From contig JBBIHB010000039.1 in assembly GCA_037447215.1 (NCBI GenBank), positions 1-31,376 on the forward strand: a stretch of 31,376 nt of DNA, in the 5' to 3' direction. Source of the stretch: UBA1413 sp037447215. GTDB lineage: Bacteria; Bacteroidota; Bacteroidia; Bacteroidales; Prolixibacteraceae. The translations under genes and the position numbers were made by a program. The notes below the pieces were generated by a model. The model was not told the DNA's origin. It saw only the letters and a list, made by a program, of their open reading frames with translations, and did not search any database. Below, one piece after another: positions 18,027 through 25,457 of the stretch; the first letter of the stretch is position 1; each line of letters starts with the position of its first letter.

Positions 18027-18215
18027 TTTTATACTATACGGAGCCTGCCTCACTGGACATTCTGCACCACAACGGCCACATCCTGACAATTTTAATGTAA
18101 CAGGCTCATGACATTTTTCCTGTACTTTTTTTTTGATAAACCGTTCTTTCAGCTTTAGCAGGGCTAGTAATACTGCAGTTGCCACTATCAGATAGGTCAA
18201 AATTTCCTGAATCAT
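17994..18215 (-). CDS. FeoB-associated Cys-rich membrane protein
   Basis: A 73-residue protein with one N-terminal transmembrane helix (about residues 4-20) followed by a basic segment and a cysteine cluster (Cys35, Cys46, Cys49, Cys53 in SGCGRCGAECP). This is the architecture of the small FeoB-associated proteins often encoded right after feoB, possibly handling or sensing Fe2+ at the cytoplasmic face. It overlaps the end of feoAB by 4 bp (ATGA), so it is translationally coupled. Its last codons lie within the terminator stem of the opposite-strand transcription unit. Its biochemical role is not established. Confidence 0.8.
   Translation of the reverse strand: MIQEILTYLIVATAVLLALLKLKERFIKKKVQEKCHEPVTLKLSGCGRCGAECPVRQAPYSIKEKRTDQHPPF
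17998..18026 (+). terminator. Rho-independent terminator after the threonine operon
   Basis: Stem AAGGGCGGAT / ATCCGTCCTT (17998-18007 and 18012-18021) with loop GTTG and one G-U wobble, followed by a T-run. It lies inside the 3' end of the convergent minus-strand FeoB-associated gene. Confidence 0.75.
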
Positions 18216-20674
18216 ATAAATAGACTGAAAATGTTATAGGTAAAGAATGCCATTATCCAGGCAAGGGTGGTGGTGTAACCAACCGAAAATAAACCCCACT
18301 TCCAGCTACCCGATTCATTTTTAATGGTAGCCACAACCCCGATACAAGGAAAATAGATCAATATAAAAACCAGAAATGCCATAGCCGATGCTGTGTTGAA
18401 TACTTTTTTCCCTTTGTATTTGCCTGTATCGTGTGTTTCATCCCGTAATTTATGCTGAAGGTTAACGGTCGATTCGTCAACATCCGACTGGTACAAAACA
18501 CCCATCGTGCTGATAATGATTTCTTTTGCCGGTAATCCTGCCAACAGCGCAATGCTCATTTTCCAATCGAAACCCAAAGGGGCCATTATGGGTTGCATAA
18601 TTTTTCCCAACTGTCCGATATAAGAGTTGATAAGCCTGTCGGATTCCATTTCCATTTCTATTTCTTCAATCAATTCGGATTTCGTATCTACATCCATTTC
18701 CTGTTGTTCAACTGATTCGATATGTTCCATAAATAGTTGGCTTTTTTCTGTTGAACGAGGGAAATATTCCAAAGCCCAGATAATAACCACCCCGATGAGG
18801 ATAACCGTTGCAATCTTTTTAATGTAATGCCGGGTTTTATCCCACATCTGAAACAGAATGTTTTTCAGGGTAGGCATCCGGTAGGTTGGAAGTTCCATAA
18901 CAAAGGGTGTTTCCTTGTTCCGGAAAAGTAAGCGGTTAAATACCTGGGCTGTTATAAAAGCAAGCAAAATTCCGAAAGCATAGATACCAATCAGGATCAG
19001 TGCCTGAAATTTTTCAAAAAATGCCGAAATAATAAGGATATATACAGGCAACCGGGCGCTACACGACATAAATGGGATTATGAGCATTGTTAGGAGCCTG
19101 TCGCCCGGATTTCGAAGGGTGCGCGTTGCCAGAATAGCAGGTACATTGCACCCAAATCCCATAATCATTGGGATAAACGACCGGCCATGCAATCCAAAGC
19201 GGTGCATTACTTTGTCCATAATAAATGCTGCACGCGCCATATATCCGGTTCCTTCGAGCAACGATATAAAAAAGAATAAGATCAGAATATTGGGAAGAAA
19301 AACCAACACACTGCCAGTACCACTGATAATTCCGTCAATCAGCAAATCTTTGAACATACCGTTGGGCATAATTCCCCTTAATCCATCACTGATCCAGCCA
19401 ATGCCCATTTCTATCCAGTCCATTGGATAAGCACCAATGGTAAATGTGGTGTAGAAAACCACAAACAAAATCAGGGCAAACAACGGCAGCGCCAGTCTCG
19501 GATGTGTCATCCACCGGTCGATTTTGTCTGACAGGTTATGAATTTCCGGTGCAGGTTCATGAAAGGTTTCTTTCAATGCGCCCGAAATAAAAGCATATTT
19601 CGAATCGGTGAGCACGGTTTCGCTCTCTTCATTATAAACCGATTCAATTCTCTTGATTTCTTTATGGGTAATGGCAGCAATTTCCATGAAATTGGGATAA
19701 TCGGCCATCAGCTCAAGAACATGCTTGTCTTTTTCAAGAAGTTTGATCGCAAGGAAACGGCTCGATATTTTATCGGTAATGGGTTTATTCTCTTTAATTT
19801 TTGACCTGATTACCCTGATCGACGATTCAATCTCGGCCCCATAATTAATATGAATATGCCTTGTTATATTATCTGTACCTTCATAAACCTGAATAACCCG
19901 CCTGATTAAATCATCCAAGCCTTCGCCTTTGGTACTTACCGTTGGAACGAAAGGTATCCCAAGTAGTTTACCAAGGTTTTCATAATTCAATTGCTGATTG
20001 TTTTTCCTGAGTTCGTCGTACATATTTAGTGCAACAACTACCCTCAGGTCCATATCAATCAATTGCGTGGTAAGGAACATGTTGCGCTCAAGGTTGGTGG
20101 TATCGAGAACATTAATTACAATATCAGGTGTTTCTTCGTATATAAATTTCCTGACATAAATCTCCTCGGCAGTATAAGCAGTCAAGCTATATGTACCTGG
20201 AAGATCGAAGAAGTTAAATGTATAACCGTTGGCAGTAACAGTGGTTTTTTTTATATCAACCGTGACCCCGCTGTAGTTTCCTACTTTCTCGCGCTGGCCT
20301 GATAATTGGTTGTACAAAGTTGTTTTACCCGAATTGGGATTACCTACCAGTGCAACATTAATTGTTTTTCCCTTTACCACATCAGGATCGTTAAATACTG
20401 TACGGTCAATAACCCCTTCGAATCCCTTATGGTCGGGAATTACAAATTCACTGATGGGCATAACTTCAATACGTTCAGCCTCAGACCTCCGTAATGAAAT
20501 ATTATAATTCAGGATTTTATATTCAACCGGACCGTTGAATGGGGCATTCTTGATCACTTTCACCTGTTTGCCTTTTACGAACCCCATTTCGGCAATACGT
20601 TTCCTGAATGATCCATGTCCAAGGATTTTTGTAATTACAACAGTCTCGTTATTTTTTATTTCACTTAATTTCAC
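18212..20674 (-). CDS. feoB: FeoA-FeoB fusion, ferrous iron transporter
   Basis: An 820-residue protein joining a FeoA SH3-like domain (residues 1 to about 73, with GHGSFRKRIAEMGFVKGKQV) to FeoB. The G domain shows G1 GNPNSGKT (111-118), a G2-type Thr in GVTVD (138), G3 DLPG (157-160) and G4 NMYD (217-220). After a helical linker come the membrane gate regions, including GFGCNVPAILATRTL and the downstream FMSCSARLPVYILI with the Cys characteristic of FeoB. It imports Fe2+ across the inner membrane under anoxic or reducing conditions. FeoA and FeoB are separate in E. coli; the fusion is common in Bacteroidota. The start at 20674 gives a complete FeoA domain. Divergent from the 20816 gene. Confidence 0.96.
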   Translation of the reverse strand: MKLSEIKNNETVVITKILGHGSFRKRIAEMGFVKGKQVKVIKNAPFNGPVEYKILNYNISLRRSEAERIEVMPISEFVIPDHKGFEGVIDRTVFNDPDVVKGKTINVALVGNPNSGKTTLYNQLSGQREKVGNYSGVTVDIKKTTVTANGYTFNFFDLPGTYSLTAYTAEEIYVRKFIYEETPDIVINVLDTTNLERNMFLTTQLIDMDLRVVVALNMYDELRKNNQQLNYENLGKLLGIPFVPTVSTKGEGLDDLIRRVIQVYEGTDNITRHIHINYGAEIESSIRVIRSKIKENKPITDKISSRFLAIKLLEKDKHVLELMADYPNFMEIAAITHKEIKRIESVYNEESETVLTDSKYAFISGALKETFHEPAPEIHNLSDKIDRWMTHPRLALPLFALILFVVFYTTFTIGAYPMDWIEMGIGWISDGLRGIMPNGMFKDLLIDGIISGTGSVLVFLPNILILFFFISLLEGTGYMARAAFIMDKVMHRFGLHGRSFIPMIMGFGCNVPAILATRTLRNPGDRLLTMLIIPFMSCSARLPVYILIISAFFEKFQALILIGIYAFGILLAFITAQVFNRLLFRNKETPFVMELPTYRMPTLKNILFQMWDKTRHYIKKIATVILIGVVIIWALEYFPRSTEKSQLFMEHIESVEQQEMDVDTKSELIEEIEMEMESDRLINSYIGQLGKIMQPIMAPLGFDWKMSIALLAGLPAKEIIISTMGVLYQSDVDESTVNLQHKLRDETHDTGKYKGKKVFNTASAMAFLVFILIYFPCIGVVATIKNESGSWKWGLFSVGYTTTLAWIMAFFTYNIFSLFI

Positions 20675-20720
20675 GGTGCGGCTATATTTATTAAGAATAA
20701 ATTAAAATAATAACAGTTGG

Positions 20721-20728
20721 CAAAGATA
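20721..20728 (-). promoter_or_regulatory. Candidate -7 element for feoAB
   Basis: On the minus strand the sequence reads TATCTTTG (TAnnTTTG), 46 bp upstream of the feoAB ATG. No recognisable Fur box was identified by eye in the divergent region. Confidence 0.4.
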
Positions 20729-20785
20729 GATTTTTAAAGTTGTATAAAAAATCCCCGAAATATGTTTTTTGTCGCGGTAAGTCGC

Positions 20786-20793
20786 TATTTTTG
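20786..20793 (+). promoter_or_regulatory. Candidate -7 element for the 20816 gene
   Basis: TATTTTTG fits TAnnTTTG and lies 22 bp upstream of the ATG. The -33 region is not clear. Confidence 0.4.
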
Positions 20794-20815
20794 TGGATAG
20801 TGAAAAACTTGTTAA

Positions 20816-21565
20816 ATGAACGACGAATTCCTGTATAAAAAGATCCAGGAGGCCCTTCAGGGTATTCCCGAAAACTTTAATGTTCTTGAAGAGCAGATTG
20901 ATGTGCATCTGCAGGCTGAATATTTTGAATTTGTGAGAAAATTTAGGGAAGGAAAAAATATTGCCAGGCATCTGAAACTAAAAAAAAATCTATTCAATAC
21001 TGAAACCACCATTCTGGCCAAAAAGAAAATTCTGACCGCATTGGCTTCAAGTGTTGAGGTCGAGGATTTCAGGACTATTGAAAGATACCTTGAAAACCCC
21101 GATACAGAACTGAAAGAATGGGCAATCCTTGCTTTGCAGGAAAGCCGTATGTTGCTGCAAAGTTCGTTGCTCGACGAACAACAGGTATTTATATCGACCG
21201 GATTGGGCGGAAAGGGTCGGAAATTGCGCTATTTTATTGTCTTTATGCATAAAAGCGGAGGTGAACTCAACAATATGCAAAAAAAGCTTCTTCATGACGA
21301 GATAAAATTTGCCCTTGCAAAAATTAATGGAGAATTGGAGGAGATAAACAGTTTGATCGATTTTTCAACGGCACTGGTTATCCTCCCTATTACATCACCT
21401 TTGAAAGACCTTTTTCAGGGTATCATTGAAGAATGCAATCAATATGGTGATTTCCTTCAGGAAGATATGGTAATCACCAACGTAAAGAAACTTAATCCTG
21501 TTGAAATCATTGATTTGCTCAAGCAGCAGAGGGATCAGGTGAATTATGACGATGAATCGGGCTAA
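20816..21565 (+). CDS. Hypothetical protein, helical, cytoplasmic
   Basis: A 249-residue protein that I do not recognise. No signal peptide or membrane segment is visible. The N-terminal two-thirds is helical and charged. A HEAT-like stretch (about 92-118, NPDTELKEWAILALQESRM) precedes a beta-rich segment (STGLGGKGRKLRYFIVFMHK), which continues into a second helical part (about 148-180) and an Ile/Leu/Val-rich strand (FSTALVILPITS). Codon use and composition look like those of its neighbours, the start has a -7 element 22 bp upstream, and it is flanked by feoAB (divergent) and a tRNA, so it is probably a real, standalone gene. No function is proposed. Confidence 0.75.
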   Translation: MNDEFLYKKIQEALQGIPENFNVLEEQIDVHLQAEYFEFVRKFREGKNIARHLKLKKNLFNTETTILAKKKILTALASSVEVEDFRTIERYLENPDTELKEWAILALQESRMLLQSSLLDEQQVFISTGLGGKGRKLRYFIVFMHKSGGELNNMQKKLLHDEIKFALAKINGELEEINSLIDFSTALVILPITSPLKDLFQGIIEECNQYGDFLQEDMVITNVKKLNPVEIIDLLKQQRDQVNYDDESG

Positions 21566-21640
21566 AGTGAATTGAATTTGGTCGGGATAATTCAAAAACC
21601 GGTAAAATAGCAGGAATACAAGTAAATTTTTCAGAGTCGA

Positions 21641-21671
21641 TTGTCGTTAACAGATAAAAGCACTATATTTG
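21641..21671 (+). promoter_or_regulatory. Promoter of tRNA-Arg
   Basis: TTG at 21641-21643, then exactly 20 bp, then TATATTTG at 21664-21671: a full match to the Bacteroidota TTG-N19-21-TAnnTTTG promoter. The mature tRNA begins 17 bp downstream. Confidence 0.85.
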
Positions 21672-21687
21672 CACCGCTTTTTACAAA

Positions 21688-21760
21688 GGTCCCGTAGCTT
21701 AATGGATAGAGCATCTGACTACGGATCAGAAGGTTGGGGGTTCGAGTCTCTCCGGGATCA
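21688..21760 (+). tRNA. tRNA-Arg (anticodon ACG)
   Basis: A 73-nt cloverleaf: acceptor GGTCCCG / CGGGATC (one G-U), D arm GCTT...GAGC, anticodon stem TCTGA / TCAGA with loop CTACGGA giving anticodon ACG, variable loop AGGTT, and T arm GGGGG / CTCTC (two G-U) with loop TTCGAGT. The discriminator base is A. The 3' CCA is not encoded, so it must be added by nucleotidyltransferase. The anticodon A34 is expected to be edited to inosine to read CGU/CGC/CGA. Confidence 0.95.
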
Positions 21761-21768
21761 CAAAAACA

Positions 21769-21807
21769 AAAGGGTTACAGATTTGCATTTGTAACCCTTT
21801 TTCTTTT
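21769..21807 (+). terminator. Terminator after tRNA-Arg, possibly bidirectional
   Basis: An 11-bp perfect stem AAAGGGTTACA (21769-21779) / TGTAACCCTTT (21790-21800) with a 10-nt loop, then T-rich sequence. On the minus strand the stem is followed by a T-rich tract as well, so it may also end the RND transcript that stops at 21826. Confidence 0.85.
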
Positions 21808-21825
21808 GATTTGTAAACAAAATTA

Positions 21826-24800
21826 TCAACTGCAATTCTTCATTCTTTTTATTGGCAAAAACAATGGCAGGAATACCAGAATAGCCACCAACGAAAAAAT
21901 TAAACCACCCATGGCACCCGATGCAAAAGCAAACCAGAATACTTCACGCTGGCCGCCCCATACAAAGGGCACAAGTCCCAATACCGTTGAGAGGAGGGTG
22001 AGCATTATGGCCACAATTTTCTGGTTAAAGGCTTTCAGGTAGGTTTTTACCACAGGTTGTTTTCCATGTCGGGCAACAAGGTTGTTAAAATCGTTGATGA
22101 TATATATGGCAGCATTTACAACCAGTCCACTCAACAGTATAAACGAAGCAAAGCCGCCTTGGTCGAAATTGAATTTAAAGAGATAGAATGTAAGAAAAAC
22201 CCCCACATAGGAAATAGGGATTGCAGCAATTACCGCCAGAGGTTTCAGCAACGATTCAAACAGCACACTGCACACAAACCAGATAATCAATAATATAATG
22301 CCCAATAGAAAGTATTGCTTTTTCTCTTTAACATTCCACATATACCAATACTCCGGACTCGAAGCCCGATAGCCCAATGGTAGCTCTGCGTTTAGCTCAT
22401 CAATATGCCGGTCTTGTACCATTTTCGATAAAGGCCCTGGCCCTTTGAAATTGTAGTTGACATACAAATGATAAACCTGGTCTTTTTTGTAGATGGTTTT
22501 TCCGGCCAGCCGTTTTTCAATTGACCCGGCTTCTGCCAGTTTTTTATCTCCCTTTGAGGTTGCTACTGGCCGATTGAAAAAATCCCATTGGTTGTATTCA
22601 TCATAAAGTCCAGATAATAGGACAACAGGTTGAAGTTCGTTTTCGGTATATATGGGGTTTAGATATCTGTGATATAACTGGCCGAAAAGCGACGAGGTGT
22701 ATCCGGCAAAACTCAAACCTTGCCAGGCGAGTAATTCGCGGTCGGTTTGCAGGTAAAACTCAGTGCGACTGTTTCCCTGCCAGCTTTGGGTACTGGCAAT
22801 TTCTGTATTTTCTACACGCTGATTTTCGAGAAGTTTGGCTTCCAGTTGTTCGGCATAGTCAAATAATTGCGCATAGTTGTATCCGGTAAGTAATATACGG
22901 CTGTTGCGGTAATCCATTCCCAGGGCATTTGAAAAACCACGTCCTACGCCCCATACTCCCCAATCCATACCTCCAAGCATTATGGCCTGTTGTTCCAGTT
23001 GGCTTTTTAAGATATACGGAAAGGACGATCTATCGGCATCGGGCTTAAAATGAATTATAATCGTTCCGCTTGCATGGCTGCTGATATTGGTCTGGAACTG
23101 TTCAACCTCGTCAAACTGACTGATGTACTGTTCCATGCGCCTAACTGCATCGTTGAGCTGGTGTATAGTGCAGCCATCGGGCATGGTGCCACGCACATAC
23201 AGAGCTGTGCGTGATGGGTCGGCATAGAAATTCCCTTCGTAAACATGGTCTTTGAATAGCCTGACCGTGCCCCCGAAAATTTTGTCGGTTACCGGTTTTA
23301 TTTTTTGTTGCCAGGTTTCGCCTCCAATGGTTTTGTTGTACCACCCGGCCATTCTGCTTTCGCCTTTGATTTTTTCGGGTACCAGCCACACTGGCAGGCC
23401 AAACATAAGAATGGACAGTAATATAAATGCCCACCTGAACCGCTGCCCAAATGAAATGTAACGACCATACCAACCTGTGAACCGTATTATCCGTTTTCTG
23501 CGGGACATAATGCCAGTGGATTGGTGGTGGGGCCTGTAAATTAAAGACATTAACGAAGGTACCAGGAACAACGCAACGGCCAGCGAAATAGAAAGGTTTA
23601 TCAGCATTACATAAACAAAATCAATCAGCAATATTTTCTGGTTTTCCTTCAGGAAAAAAACAACCGTCAGGGCGCCCAGGGTGGTTAGGGTGGCGGCAAG
23701 TATGGCAATAAATACATGCAGGCCTTTTTGCCGCTGCAAATGACTTACCATCAATATGCTGTTGTCGATAATTATTCCGAACGAAACCGTAATCCCTGCC
23801 AACGAATAAAGATGTATTTCAACTTTGAGGAAATAATAAAAGGCAAAAGCAATCAGCAGGTTAGCTGCCAATGCAATGGTTAGTATTGCCAGCACCCTGA
23901 ACGAGCGGGTAGAAATAAGTACGAAGGTGAGCAATATCAAAAGTGAAAAAAAGGTACGTAACACGATTTTTTTGAGTTCGGCACGGATAAAATCAGAGCT
24001 GTCGGAAGCCACTGCAATACCATAACCTACCGGTAACCGCGAACTTATTTCACCGAGGGTTTGCCGTACCTGTTCCGATAAACGCAGTTGGTTGCTTGTT
24101 GAGGCTGACATGAGTACCAGGTTGATGGTGTTTTTACCATTTATTCGGAAATAGGAGGTGGGGGGCTGTTCTTTCCTTTTCACTGTGGCTACATCTGAAA
24201 CCTTGACGATCCGGCCGTTATTTAAGGTTATGGGCAGATTGTACCAATCGGCGGGATCAACCTGGCGGGTTACAAGAAAAACAGGATCGGTATGTCCGGC
24301 AACCGAAGTGTGGCTGCCCAGAAAGTTCTTTTCGCCCAATTGCCTGAACACGCTTTCGAGTTCGGAAACCTGAATATTATAATTGCGCAGAAGGGTAGGG
24401 TCGAAGGTGATTTCCCACTGTTTGGGCGAAGACCCGTAAAGCCGAACATCGGTAATTCCTTCTATTCTGGTAAGTTCAGGTATGACCAGCGCTTCGGCCA
24501 TTTCGCTAATATAGTGGGTGGTGGTGTTTGCATTCAGGGTCATGGTCATAAAGGTGGGGTTGTTTTCGTCGTCGGCCATGGTGGATGTGAGTTCGGGGTA
24601 GGACATTCCGTCGGGGAATGAACTGCGAAGTTGCCTCAGTTGTGTTGAAATTTCGTAGCGTTTCTGGGCGATGTTGGCATGGCGGTCGAATTCGATGGTA
24701 ATCTGTCCCGATCCGATGTTTGAAGTGCTGGTGACCGACTTTACCTGGTCGAGACGGGAAAGGGCGCCCTCGATACGCGCCGATTGCTCTTCGATTACTT

Positions 24801-24972
24801 CGGGAGATGCATTGAACCAGTTGAACCGCACTGTTATTTCGGGCATTGAACGACTGGGTTTAAAACGAAGGTTTTGCAGGGGGATAAACGATGCCCCGGC
24901 CAGCATCAGCGCCAGAAAAACCACCACAACAGAGAAGGGTGAGAAAGGACGATATTTATTGAATGCCGGCAT
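21826..24972 (-). CDS. RND efflux transporter permease subunit (second of tandem pair)
   Basis: A full-length 1048-residue inner-membrane pump of the hydrophobe/amphiphile efflux (AcrB-like) type. It has an N-terminal transmembrane helix (about 13-33), a large periplasmic porter domain with the usual internal duplication, a TM2-6 cluster (about 330-480, including the TM4 segment GIIIDNSILMVSHL, where the second Asp of the AcrB DD pair is Asn) and a TM8-12 cluster at the C-terminus (LIIWFVCSVLFESLLKPLAV and NAAIYIINDFNN). It would use proton-motive force to expel drugs, bile-like detergents or other amphiphiles through an adaptor and a TolC-type channel. Neither partner is in the window. It lies downstream of another RND gene on the same strand across a 485-bp repeat-filled gap, so co-transcription is uncertain. 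Confidence 0.92.
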   Translation of the reverse strand: MPAFNKYRPFSPFSVVVVFLALMLAGASFIPLQNLRFKPSRSMPEITVRFNWFNASPEVIEEQSARIEGALSRLDQVKSVTSTSNIGSGQITIEFDRHANIAQKRYEISTQLRQLRSSFPDGMSYPELTSTMADDENNPTFMTMTLNANTTTHYISEMAEALVIPELTRIEGITDVRLYGSSPKQWEITFDPTLLRNYNIQVSELESVFRQLGEKNFLGSHTSVAGHTDPVFLVTRQVDPADWYNLPITLNNGRIVKVSDVATVKRKEQPPTSYFRINGKNTINLVLMSASTSNQLRLSEQVRQTLGEISSRLPVGYGIAVASDSSDFIRAELKKIVLRTFFSLLILLTFVLISTRSFRVLAILTIALAANLLIAFAFYYFLKVEIHLYSLAGITVSFGIIIDNSILMVSHLQRQKGLHVFIAILAATLTTLGALTVVFFLKENQKILLIDFVYVMLINLSISLAVALFLVPSLMSLIYRPHHQSTGIMSRRKRIIRFTGWYGRYISFGQRFRWAFILLSILMFGLPVWLVPEKIKGESRMAGWYNKTIGGETWQQKIKPVTDKIFGGTVRLFKDHVYEGNFYADPSRTALYVRGTMPDGCTIHQLNDAVRRMEQYISQFDEVEQFQTNISSHASGTIIIHFKPDADRSSFPYILKSQLEQQAIMLGGMDWGVWGVGRGFSNALGMDYRNSRILLTGYNYAQLFDYAEQLEAKLLENQRVENTEIASTQSWQGNSRTEFYLQTDRELLAWQGLSFAGYTSSLFGQLYHRYLNPIYTENELQPVVLLSGLYDEYNQWDFFNRPVATSKGDKKLAEAGSIEKRLAGKTIYKKDQVYHLYVNYNFKGPGPLSKMVQDRHIDELNAELPLGYRASSPEYWYMWNVKEKKQYFLLGIILLIIWFVCSVLFESLLKPLAVIAAIPISYVGVFLTFYLFKFNFDQGGFASFILLSGLVVNAAIYIINDFNNLVARHGKQPVVKTYLKAFNQKIVAIMLTLLSTVLGLVPFVWGGQREVFWFAFASGAMGGLIFSLVAILVFLPLFLPIKRMKNCS

Positions 24973-24975
24973 AGG

Positions 24976-25032
24976 GTTAATTGGTTAATTGGGTGATTGG
25001 AGAGTTGGTTAAATGGTTGATATGTTGGATGG
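24976..25032. repeat. G/T-rich low-complexity tract upstream of the RND gene
   Basis: Degenerate tandem TTGGTTAAT-like units (GGTTAATTGGTTAATTGGGT, then GTTGGTTAAATGGTTGATA) immediately 5' of the 24972 start codon. On the plus strand the tract contains no C. It may affect translation of the downstream permease but has no recognisable motif. Confidence 0.6.
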
Positions 25033-25037
25033 TTTTT

Positions 25038-25425
25038 ATAAACATGCCGTCCCTACGGGACTTTGAGGTTGTTTTGTGATATTGCGATGTTATAAACATG
25101 TCGTCCGTACCGGACTTTGTAACTGTTATGTAATATCCCTTTTCTATAAATATATCGTCCCTGCGGGACTTTCCTATATACTCCCGTAGGGAGGATATGT
25201 TTGTAGAAAAATATGGTTGTGTCAATCCTGAGCAGTCCCGTAGGGACGAAATGTTATTGGTAAAACGCGGAACCCATATAAAGGCAATGTCATTTTTTGG
25301 TGTGGCACAATATAATTTTTCGTAGGTTGGGTGATTCATGGTATTGTTAAACATCTCATCCCTACGGGACTGTTGGGTTGCGATGTTGAAACCATTATCT
25401 ATAAACATGTCGTCCCTACGGGACT
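25038..25425. repeat. Array of seven palindromic 25-bp repeats with a 54-bp period (REP-like)
   Basis: Seven copies of a 25-bp core (ATAAACATGTC followed by GTCCCTACGGGAC, sharing the middle bases, then T) at 25038-25062, 25092-25116, 25146-25170, 25347-25371 and 25401-25425 in plus orientation and 25180-25204, 25234-25258 in minus orientation. Neighbouring same-orientation copies start exactly 54 bp apart in all four cases (29-bp spacers). The 13-bp heart is a hairpin GTCCC-TAC-GGGAC. Two copies carry paired changes that keep the stem (GTCCG-TAC-CGGAC at 25104-25116; CTCCC/GGGAG in the inverted copy at 25181-25193). The 29-bp spacers differ from each other. Because 54 is divisible by 3, a spurious 170-codon frame stays open across the array. 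Likely a mobile or structural repeat, not a gene and not a CRISPR. Confidence 0.85.
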
Positions 25426-25457
25426 CTGATATATATAATTTCCTGATAATCATATAA

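Noticed and set aside
25038..25425. CRISPR array (25-bp repeats, 29-bp spacers)
   Set aside because: Repeats are degenerate, occur in both orientations, and have two irregular intervals; there are no cas genes nearby. It fits a REP-like element better.
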